Part shown: piece after piece, positions 1 through 6,953 of the stretch
How the letters are laid out: every line of letters starts with the position of its first letter
How positions within the stretch are numbered: position 1 is the first letter of the stretch
Assembly: GCA_017431005.1 (NCBI GenBank)
Contig: JAFRLY010000046.1
Location: 53,553 to 117,552, forward strand
Length of the DNA stretch: 64,000 bases
DNA from: Clostridia bacterium
Lineage (GTDB): Bacteria > Bacillota > Clostridia > Christensenellales > Aristaeellaceae
Reading direction: 5' to 3'
Made by a program: the position numbers and the translations under genes
The notes under the pieces: generated by a model
The model's input: only the letters and a program-made list of their open reading frames with translations
What the model was told of the DNA's origin: nothing
Databases searched by the model: none

Positions 1-20
1 TGATTTCTCCCGGGACGCGA

Positions 21-49
21 AAACAGAGGGATTTCTCCCTCTGTTTTTT
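21..49. terminator. Bidirectional rho-independent terminator
   Basis: A perfect 11-bp stem (AAACAGAGGGA at 21-31, TCCCTCTGTTT at 36-46) with a TTTC loop is followed by a T run on the plus strand. On the minus strand the stem is also followed by TTTT. It lies 18 bases past the GH31 stop, so it probably ends that gene and also a plus-strand gene left of the window. Confidence 0.8.
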
Positions 50-67
50 CGTTATGGAAACGACCGA

Positions 68-1618
68 TCACGCCTCTTCCCGGATCAAATAAGGAATGTC
101 CGAAAGCGTCGTATTCACCGTGATAGTCCGCCCACCTTCATAAGCCGTTCCGTTCCAGGCTTTCCAGCGTCCCTTCGGCAACTGTACAGTTTTGGTGACA
201 GCTCCTTTCTCTGTGACCGGCGCCGCCAGTAACCCACTGCCCAGCATAAACTGTCCTGCAGCCTGCTCCATCCCCTCCTCCGGGAACTCGTAGGCCATGG
301 GGCGTACGATGGGCTCACCGGTTTCCATGGCATGCTTCGCCAGGCGGAAGATCAGATCACCCAGCCGCGTATGCAGCCGCATGGCTTTCCGGACCAGCGC
401 TGCGTTCTTCGGGCTCAGTACCCGCCAGGGCGCAGCCGACACCTGCATCATCCCCATCAGCGCACTGGCCTGGGCCCAACGGACAAACAGCTCCTCATCC
501 AGTTCCTTCCGGCCGGCAAAGCTGCCGATTTCTCCCCCGCCGACCATGTCCGGGCATCCGTAGGCATAGCCCAGCAGCCCCTGCAGAACCGTGTTGGGAA
601 TCAGCGTATTGATGCCAAAGGTATCCCAGCTGTGTTTCTTATCCTGCAGGCGCGTTACTACAGGCCGCCCTCCGTATTTCCAGGCTGCCCGGAATTCATT
701 CAGCGGATAGCTTTCCCCAATCCGGTTGTACAGGCTCGTCTGCTCCCTGGCTGCGACCCGCCGGAAGGTCAGATCGTCATCCCGGTAGAAATAGCAGTCC
801 CCGGCGTCAAACTTGAAGCCGTCGATCCCGTAATCCCGCATCAGACCGTCCAGCTGCTCATGGTACCAGGCGGCAGCCTCCGGATTGGTCAGGTCCAGCA
901 CAGCGCTGAACCCGTTCCACCATTCCCGGCAGGCCGGAACGCCTGAGGCATCCCGGATCAGCCACCCGCTGCGTTTCAGCTGCAGGAATCGGTCTCCGGC
1001 GCAGGAAACCACAGGGGTCACCCACAGCATGACCAGGAAGCCCATTTCATGCAGCCGGGAGATCAGTGCCGCCGGGTCCGGAATCCTGCGGGTGTTGAAA
1101 GTGAAGCTTCCGTAATCCTCCGCCCAGCCCTCGTCAATCATCAGGATTCCGGGCTGCAGCCTGTTTTCCAGCACATCCCGGGCATAGCGCAGAATGTTTT
1201 CAGTCGTCTGCTCTTTTCCCAGCTCAATCCATGTATTGTACTGCGGTCGGTCAAAAAAGCGGCGGTCCGGAACCTGCTTTACGAATGGAAAATGCGTACG
1301 CATCGCGGCCAGATAGGCTCCCTTCAGGCTGCTGAAGCCTTTCTCCGGCAGGATGGCTGCTTCCCCCTCGCACCGGATGCTCCCGTTCTCCATCCTGAGC
1401 GTAAAGGCCTTCTCACTCCAGATATACCGCCCGCAGGAGGAAAGGAAAAGCGGCGCGTACTGATCCCCTTCCCGTTCTCCCCGCAGATCCAGAAAAATAC
1501 AGCTGTCCCGGTGAAAAGGCATTTCATACCCGTGATTCACGGCCCCGCCCCACCAGAATTCATTCTCCAGTATGCCCAGCGTCAGATTACACATATTCCC
1601 ACATCTGGTCCTCTTCAT
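68..1618 (-). CDS. GH31-family alpha-glycosidase
   Basis: This 516-residue protein is a retaining alpha-glycosidase of the GH31 type. The barrel carries the family nucleophile motif GFKFDAGD near residue 270, preceded by the MIDEGWAEDYGSF strand and the MLWVTPVVS strand. A late PDMVGGGEIGSF segment sits where the acid/base aspartate region of GH31 usually lies. It is shorter than most GH31 enzymes (650-800 residues) because the N-terminal sandwich is reduced. No signal peptide is seen, so it is probably cytosolic and acts on imported oligosaccharides. It has its own promoter and lies downstream of the terminator that closes the GH3/esterase operon. The start is uncertain: the ribosome binding site is weak, and an ATG eight codons in is possible. 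The linkage cleaved (glucose, xylose or galactose) cannot be read from sequence alone. Confidence 0.82.
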   Translation of the reverse strand: MKRTRCGNMCNLTLGILENEFWWGGAVNHGYEMPFHRDSCIFLDLRGEREGDQYAPLFLSSCGRYIWSEKAFTLRMENGSIRCEGEAAILPEKGFSSLKGAYLAAMRTHFPFVKQVPDRRFFDRPQYNTWIELGKEQTTENILRYARDVLENRLQPGILMIDEGWAEDYGSFTFNTRRIPDPAALISRLHEMGFLVMLWVTPVVSCAGDRFLQLKRSGWLIRDASGVPACREWWNGFSAVLDLTNPEAAAWYHEQLDGLMRDYGIDGFKFDAGDCYFYRDDDLTFRRVAAREQTSLYNRIGESYPLNEFRAAWKYGGRPVVTRLQDKKHSWDTFGINTLIPNTVLQGLLGYAYGCPDMVGGGEIGSFAGRKELDEELFVRWAQASALMGMMQVSAAPWRVLSPKNAALVRKAMRLHTRLGDLIFRLAKHAMETGEPIVRPMAYEFPEEGMEQAAGQFMLGSGLLAAPVTEKGAVTKTVQLPKGRWKAWNGTAYEGGRTITVNTTLSDIPYLIREEA

Positions 1619-1674
1619 TTCTTCAGAGCCATATTCCTCTGTAAAACAAGATATCCATGCGCAGAATTTCTAAA

Positions 1675-1704
1675 ATTATGTCATTTTTTGATGTCTTTTG
1701 TCAA
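1675..1704 (-). promoter_or_regulatory. Sigma-70-type promoter of the GH31 gene
   Basis: On the minus strand TTGACA (1704-1699) is followed after 18 bases by CATAAT (1680-1675), about 57 bases before the GH31 start. This gives the GH31 gene transcription independent of the operon upstream. Confidence 0.7.
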
Positions 1705-1750
1705 GTTTAATATGTGTTGGTTCATATATACTCACTGACTTTTTCCAAAA

Positions 1751-1776
1751 GAAAAAAAGAGGAGTCCGTAGACTCC
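1751..1776 (-). terminator. Terminator of the sugar-import/GH operon
   Basis: On the minus strand the stem GGAGTC-TACG-GACTCC (1776-1761) is followed by TC and a run of seven T. It lies 19 bases after the esterase stop and closes the operon that begins at the ABC ATPase. Confidence 0.75.
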
Positions 1777-1794
1777 CCCTCATTATGAAGCCTG

Positions 1795-2805
1795 TCAGCC
1801 TGACGGTGTATTCGCAATCGTCTGCAGGCGTTTTTCTATTTCCTTCATGGTTTCCTCGTCCGTTCCCCGGAACCGCAGACCCGTGCGCAGTGTGATGACT
1901 TCCATGGCGGCAGCCGGCATGCCGGGTCTGTTGGGATCTGCAGGCAGGATTTCAGCCAACAGTTTCTTCCCTTCCGGGTGCTCCATCAGATATTTGAACG
2001 TGCAGTCAAGGTTCAGCGTCTTTTCTTTGTTGCCGTTGATCCTCGGACCGAAACGCGGCGGGGTCAGTCCGTCCGCGTCGATACCGCCCAGCACATCGCC
2101 CAGCCAGGCCAGGCTGTCCTCCACCCAGTTCGCGTAGCGGCTGCTGAAATCCGGCCGGTTGACGCTGAGATCCCCGGTGGTCAGGCCGTGGGCGCCGTTG
2201 CTGTAGATATGGCTTTCAAAGGCGATGCCCTTCGCGCAAAGGGCGTCGATCATATGCACAGCGTTCTTCACCGGCACCAGGTTGTCGGTCCGCGTGGCGA
2301 AAACAAAGCATGGGCAGGTATCCGCGTCCACGGCGGAAGGCACATCCGGCGCGGAAGGCAGATAATCGTTCACGCACTCCTTATCGATGACCGGGTAACC
2401 CAGAATCGCAGCATTGGGGCGATTCTTCGACATCGTCGCAGCGCAGGCCGCCAGATGGCCGCCGGCGGAGAAGCCGATGACCGCAATCCGGTCGGGCACA
2501 ACGTGCCAGGCCTCCGCGTTCTGCCGGATCAGCGCCATGGCCTGCTCATAGTCCTCCAGGGGCCGGGGCCATTCCGCCAGTTCCCCGAGGGAATAACGCA
2601 GAATGAATGCATGGTAGCCCGCCTTCAGATAAGGCATGGCTACAGGATCCGCCTCCCGGTCGGAGCAGAAATGATAGCCGCCGCCGGGAATGACGATCAC
2701 GGCGGGCCGGGCGGCGATGCCGCCGAACTCCCCGCCCGTCTGCAGCAGGTACGATGTCAGGGTAACGTTTCTTTCCTCATTGAGCACCATGAATTCCGCT
2801 TTCAT
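1795..2805 (-). CDS. Alpha/beta hydrolase, BD-FAE/acetyl-xylan-esterase-like
   Basis: This 336-residue serine esterase probably removes acetyl or aromatic esters from oligosaccharides handled by the neighbouring glycosidases. The oxyanion-hole motif PGGGY lies at residues 40-44 and the nucleophile elbow GFSAGG puts the catalytic serine at 113. The aspartate is probably in ATRTDNLVP and the histidine in NGAHGL, as in the BD-FAE/Aes-like family. About 80 residues beyond the hydrolase fold form an unassigned C-terminal extension. There is no signal peptide, so it should be cytosolic. GGAG lies 7 bases before the ATG. It is the last gene of the GH operon, 15 bases after the GH3 gene. The ester substrate is inferred from context only. 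Confidence 0.8.
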   Translation of the reverse strand: MKAEFMVLNEERNVTLTSYLLQTGGEFGGIAARPAVIVIPGGGYHFCSDREADPVAMPYLKAGYHAFILRYSLGELAEWPRPLEDYEQAMALIRQNAEAWHVVPDRIAVIGFSAGGHLAACAATMSKNRPNAAILGYPVIDKECVNDYLPSAPDVPSAVDADTCPCFVFATRTDNLVPVKNAVHMIDALCAKGIAFESHIYSNGAHGLTTGDLSVNRPDFSSRYANWVEDSLAWLGDVLGGIDADGLTPPRFGPRINGNKEKTLNLDCTFKYLMEHPEGKKLLAEILPADPNRPGMPAAAMEVITLRTGLRFRGTDEETMKEIEKRLQTIANTPSG

Positions 2806-2820
2806 AGCATCGCTCCTTCC

Positions 2821-4569
2821 TTACAGCCGGGTATCCCAGCGGCCGCAGAACACCGTGTCGTCCGCCTTGCCCCGGAAGCCGCTCTTTCCGGTAATCTTCT
2901 CCACCGCCGCCCGCACGTTTTCCCGGTTGGGGCCGTAGGCGTTGATGAAGGTATGGATGTTGGCACAGTCCACCAGATGATTTGTATAATTCAGGCTGAC
3001 GCCCACCGTGGGCACCTCCTCCGTATACCAGGGCATCTCCATGCTGTGGCCGCTGCTCCAGGCCATACGCTCCACGTTGCGCTGGGCATAGCCCTTGACA
3101 TAGATAAACACGAACACCACGTCGTATTTCTTTTTGAAATCCTCCCGGCGGCCCATCTGCATCATCTTGACGAAGTTCATCGGATGGGGGCCGTTCTCCA
3201 CCTCCAGATCGTAAAAGCTGGGACACTGGGTCACCGTGAAGCCAGCCCGCTCCAGCTCCTCCGTGATCAGGGCGCGCATGCCGTCGCCCTGATACGCCTT
3301 GCTGTTCGGCGTGCTCTGCACGTAGATGAGCAGGGCGTTTTTCCGTTGAGCCGGATCGATCGGCAGCAGCTGCCTCGGATCCTTCACCAGGGTGACGCCG
3401 GCATCCGCGGCCTGCGCGGTGAAAGCCCGGTGCTCCGGGCAGCCGATCACGTCCAGGCCGGCTTTGTCCGGATACCGCACCGCGTCGTCGTACAGCTTCA
3501 GTTTTGCCTTCAGCCCGAGAATCCGCAGCAGTGCGTCCCGCAGCCGTTCCTCCGTCACGATGCCGCGCTCATAACCGGCCTTCAGGTAGCTCAGATCCTC
3601 TTCAAAATCATTGGCAAACAGGAACATGTCACAGCCGGCGGCAATACACCGGGGTACAGCTTCGCTGCGCGCCATCACACCGGACATGCCGATCATGTGG
3701 GAGGCGTCGGATATGATCAGACCGTTGAAGCCCATCTGTCCCCGCAGCAGATCCTGCAGCAGTTCCGGTGCCAGGGACGCGGGCATAATTTCGGTATCCT
3801 TCAGGCCGGGCCGCAGCTTCCGGCTCATCTTCGGCAGGGAGATCTGGCCGGTCATGACTGCCTCCAGCCCCTCTTCAATCATGGTCCGGTAAACCCTGCC
3901 GTAGCTTGCCAGCCACTCCTCAGGCTCTGCCTCGTTGTGGGCCGGGGAAATATGCGGGTCCAGCTCGTCCCAGCCGTCTCCGGGAAAATGCTTGCAGGTG
4001 CATGCCATATGCGGCGCCGCGTCATGAATGCCCCGGATGTAGGCACGCACGCATTCGGCAACCCGATCAGGGTCGCTGCCGAAGGAACGGGTATTCACAA
4101 TCGTGTTGCGCCAGTTTTTATACACATCCGCCACCGGATTGAACATCCAGTTGACGCCGATGGCCGCCGCTTCCCTGCCGGCGGCATAACCGATATGATA
4201 GGCGGTCTCCGTTCCCTTCGCTGCGCCGGCCTCCGCGGCTGTGGCCACAAAGGTACCCTCCTTCGGCAGCACGCCGTTTCCGCCGTCGTCGCAATTGCCG
4301 GCGATAAATACCGGCACGCGGCTGTACTGCTGGAACAGCCGGTTCTGCAGCCAGACAGTGTCCTTGTCTCCGCCCTGCCAGCGCATGCCGCCGGGGCGGG
4401 CGGTTTCCATCAGGGACTGAATCTGCTGCTCATCCGCGCCCGGCACTGCCTTGAGCAGCACGAACAGCTGGCTCAGCTTCTCCTCGAGGGTCATGGACGC
4501 CAGAATCTCCTCCACCCAGCAGATTTCCCTGTCCGTCAGTTCAAACGGTTTGGCTTTCAGATCCACCAT
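2821..4569 (-). CDS. GH3 enzyme, NagZ-like clade (copy A)
   Basis: This 582-residue protein has the two-domain GH3 layout: a barrel followed by a C-terminal alpha/beta domain starting near residue 350. The motif KHFPGDG followed by LDPH keeps the Asp-x-His dyad that NagZ-type GH3 enzymes use as acid/base. IISDAS carries the nucleophile aspartate. Plain beta-glucosidases of GH3 use a C-terminal glutamate instead, so the clade is that of beta-N-acetylglucosaminidases and of GH3 phosphorylases. It has no signal peptide. The gene follows the phosphomutase gene by 13 bases and is paralogous to the GH3 gene on its other side. GAGGAG precedes the ATG by 9 bases. Whether it hydrolyses or phosphorolyses its substrate is open. 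Confidence 0.85.
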   Translation of the reverse strand: MVDLKAKPFELTDREICWVEEILASMTLEEKLSQLFVLLKAVPGADEQQIQSLMETARPGGMRWQGGDKDTVWLQNRLFQQYSRVPVFIAGNCDDGGNGVLPKEGTFVATAAEAGAAKGTETAYHIGYAAGREAAAIGVNWMFNPVADVYKNWRNTIVNTRSFGSDPDRVAECVRAYIRGIHDAAPHMACTCKHFPGDGWDELDPHISPAHNEAEPEEWLASYGRVYRTMIEEGLEAVMTGQISLPKMSRKLRPGLKDTEIMPASLAPELLQDLLRGQMGFNGLIISDASHMIGMSGVMARSEAVPRCIAAGCDMFLFANDFEEDLSYLKAGYERGIVTEERLRDALLRILGLKAKLKLYDDAVRYPDKAGLDVIGCPEHRAFTAQAADAGVTLVKDPRQLLPIDPAQRKNALLIYVQSTPNSKAYQGDGMRALITEELERAGFTVTQCPSFYDLEVENGPHPMNFVKMMQMGRREDFKKKYDVVFVFIYVKGYAQRNVERMAWSSGHSMEMPWYTEEVPTVGVSLNYTNHLVDCANIHTFINAYGPNRENVRAAVEKITGKSGFRGKADDTVFCGRWDTRL

Positions 4570-4582
4570 GACGGTTCACTCC

Positions 4583-5224
4583 TCAACTGACAATTTCCGT
4601 AAGTTCCCGGATGCTCTTCATGTTCCAGTCTCCCGCACCGTTCTCCGCAGCGTCGCCCAGGCAGGCGACCTTCATGCCGCCGGCATGGCCGGCCTCCGCG
4701 CCGGACACTGCGTCCTCCACCACCAGGCAGCGCTCCGGCGCAATGCCAAGCATGTCGGCCGCCTTGACGAACACTTCCGGATCCGGCTTGGAATGCGTGA
4801 TATTGTTGCCGTCGCTGACGGCATCGAAGTAATCCTTCAGGCCGATCTGGCCCAGGATGAACGGAGTGTTCTTGGAGGAGGAGCCGATCGCGAGCTTCAG
4901 TCCCATGGCCCTCAGGGCGTCCAGGGTCTCCTTCACCTCGTCAGACAGATCGGCGGTGCTCATCTCCTTCAGCGATTCCCGGTAGATGTCGTTCTTCTGC
5001 TGAGCCAGCCGTTCCTTGTCGGCGGGGCTCAGGGCCGGACCGGTATATTTCTCCAGCACAATTTCCAGGCTGGCCATGCGGCTGACGCCGCGCAGCCGGT
5101 TATTGATGGTGCGGTCAAACGGGATACCCATGCCGTCCGCCATAGCCTTCCAGGCCCGATAATGATATTCGTCGGTAAAGCAGATGACCCCGTCCAGATC
5201 GAAAATGACTGCCTGAAATTTCAT
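4583..5224 (-). CDS. pgmB: Beta-phosphoglucomutase
   Basis: This 213-residue HAD-superfamily enzyme converts beta-glucose 1-phosphate to glucose 6-phosphate. Seen directly are the HAD nucleophile motif DLDGVI near the N terminus, the cap signature GVSRMASLE typical of beta-PGM, GSSSKNT (motif II), the lysine in SKPDPEVF (motif III) and VVEDAVSGAEAG (motif IV). Length matches the family (about 220). A GGAGG site lies before the ATG. The gene is sandwiched with gaps of only 12-13 bases between two NagZ-like GH3 genes. Beta-PGM normally works with an inverting disaccharide phosphorylase (GH65), but none is visible here. Its partner may be one of the GH3 enzymes or may lie outside the window. Confidence 0.9.
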   Translation of the reverse strand: MKFQAVIFDLDGVICFTDEYHYRAWKAMADGMGIPFDRTINNRLRGVSRMASLEIVLEKYTGPALSPADKERLAQQKNDIYRESLKEMSTADLSDEVKETLDALRAMGLKLAIGSSSKNTPFILGQIGLKDYFDAVSDGNNITHSKPDPEVFVKAADMLGIAPERCLVVEDAVSGAEAGHAGGMKVACLGDAAENGAGDWNMKSIRELTEIVS

Positions 5225-5236
5225 GTTTCCGCCTCC

Positions 5237-6937
5237 TCAGTAACGCAGGTATTCCTTGCCGCAGAAGGAATCCACCGGGCTGACGCCCGTAAAGGGACTC
5301 CGGCCCAGCAGCTTCTCCACAACGGTGTCGATCATCAGATCATGGTTCGAATAGGCGTTGATATAGGTCTTCACCATCGGCACATCCAGCAGGTGATAGG
5401 GATTCTGCAGGGAGATAAACAGCGTGGGAACGACCTCCACAAACCATGGAATATTGTTGCCTGCGCCGAAGGGTGCGTGCCAGTTCAGACGGGCCGTGGT
5501 CTTGTTGGACGCGTTCTCCACGTTACCGATATAGATTACCAGATCATACTTGCTGCGGAATTGCTCCACCGTCTCGAAATTGATCGGCTTGGAGAAGTCA
5601 AAGACCTCCTCCTGATACGGGATCATCTCGAAGCCTTCCTTTTCCATATCGGCGATAAACCGGGCCGCCACCCGCTGCTCAGATGGGCACTTGCCCAGAA
5701 TCTCGAACAAAACCCGGTGATGCTTCTTCGGGTCGATGGGCAGCAGTCCCTGAGTATCCTTTACGAGGGTCACGGCTCTGTCGGCGCATTCCTTCGCCCA
5801 GGCCTGATGCTGCGCGCAGCCGATAACGCTCAGGCCTGCCTCTGCGGGCGCCAGCGTGCCGTTCTTCTGCTTCTCGTGCAGCTTCAGGGCTGCCTTGGCA
5901 GCGAGAATCCTGGTCACGGCCTCCTCCAGGCGCTGTTCAGACAGGATACCGGTCTCGTATCCCTTCCGCATGTATTCCAGGTCTTCCGCGTAATCCTTGT
6001 TGAACAGGAGCATGTCACAGCCTGCCTCAATGCAGTAAGGTACGGACTTCGAGCGATCCATGGCGCACAGGAAGCCGACCATGGGGCTGGCGTCCGTAAT
6101 GATCATGCCGTTGAAGCCCAACTGTTCACGCAGCAGGTTTTTCAGCAGTTCCGGAGAAAGCGTGGCCGGCATCAGTTTGTCCGGATGGTCCGGATTGAAC
6201 CGCTTCTGGTAGGCTGGCATCGCGATATGGCCCACCATCACCGTCAGCGCACCGTTATCGATCAGCGTCTTGTAAATATCACCGTAGGTTTTGTCCCACT
6301 CCTCGCAGGACAGGGCGTTGACGCTGGTCAGGATGTGCTGGTCGCACTCGTCCACGCCGTCGCCCGGGAAATGCTTGACTGATACTGCGCTACCGCATTC
6401 CTTTGCGCCGCGCATATAAGCGAGGCCGCACTGTTTCACCATTTCCGGATCGCTGCCGTAGGTGCGGACATTGGTGATCGGATTATGGTAATTGAGATCG
6501 ATGTCGACCACCGGGGCGAAGGCATAATTGCAGCCCACAGCCTGACCCTCAGCGCAGGCGATCTTCCCAAGCCGGTATGCCTGCTCCGGATCGCCGGTCG
6601 CAGCGACCTGCATCTGCTTGCCGAAGGCCGTGCCCTCCGCCACGATGCCGTCGCCGCCCGACTCCAGGTTGGCTGCCAGAAGCATCGGGATCTTCGAATG
6701 ATTCTGCAGATAGGAATAGGCGCTGAACAGTTCCTCCGTACTGCCGGCACGGAACATGACGCCGCCCGGCCCGCGGTTCAGCAGCTCATACTGCAGATAG
6801 CTTTCGTTCGGGGAATAGCCGATCGGGAAAAACAGCTGCTGCAGCTTCTCCTCCGTGGTCATGGAAGCCTTCGTTTCCTCCACCCACGCAATGTCGCTGT
6901 CGCTCAGGAAAAAGGGATTGCCTTTCAGATCGATCAT
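5237..6937 (-). CDS. GH3 enzyme, NagZ-like clade (copy B)
   Basis: This 566-residue paralogue of copy A has the same opening (a short lead, then WVEETKASMTTEEKLQQLF) and the same domain order. KHFPGDG followed by CDQH retains the Asp-x-His acid/base dyad, and IITDAS holds the nucleophile aspartate. The C-terminal domain begins around residue 340 with SVIGCAQHQAWAKECADRAV. No signal peptide is present. GAGGAGG lies 7 bases before the ATG. It sits 16 bases after the GH78 gene and 12 bases before pgmB. The two copies have diverged in the barrel loops, so they probably accept different substrates. Hydrolase or phosphorylase activity is undecided. Confidence 0.85.
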   Translation of the reverse strand: MIDLKGNPFFLSDSDIAWVEETKASMTTEEKLQQLFFPIGYSPNESYLQYELLNRGPGGVMFRAGSTEELFSAYSYLQNHSKIPMLLAANLESGGDGIVAEGTAFGKQMQVAATGDPEQAYRLGKIACAEGQAVGCNYAFAPVVDIDLNYHNPITNVRTYGSDPEMVKQCGLAYMRGAKECGSAVSVKHFPGDGVDECDQHILTSVNALSCEEWDKTYGDIYKTLIDNGALTVMVGHIAMPAYQKRFNPDHPDKLMPATLSPELLKNLLREQLGFNGMIITDASPMVGFLCAMDRSKSVPYCIEAGCDMLLFNKDYAEDLEYMRKGYETGILSEQRLEEAVTRILAAKAALKLHEKQKNGTLAPAEAGLSVIGCAQHQAWAKECADRAVTLVKDTQGLLPIDPKKHHRVLFEILGKCPSEQRVAARFIADMEKEGFEMIPYQEEVFDFSKPINFETVEQFRSKYDLVIYIGNVENASNKTTARLNWHAPFGAGNNIPWFVEVVPTLFISLQNPYHLLDVPMVKTYINAYSNHDLMIDTVVEKLLGRSPFTGVSPVDSFCGKEYLRY

Positions 6938-6953
6938 GGTGTTGCCTCCTCGT

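Noticed and set aside
1978-4590. A long open frame (about 870 codons) on the plus strand
   Set aside because: It lies antisense to the esterase and GH3 genes and gives a His/Arg/Gln/Ala-rich, domain-free protein. It is a by-product of GC-rich third positions; the same holds for long plus-strand frames at 4451-6382, 7584-9761 and 18659-21355.
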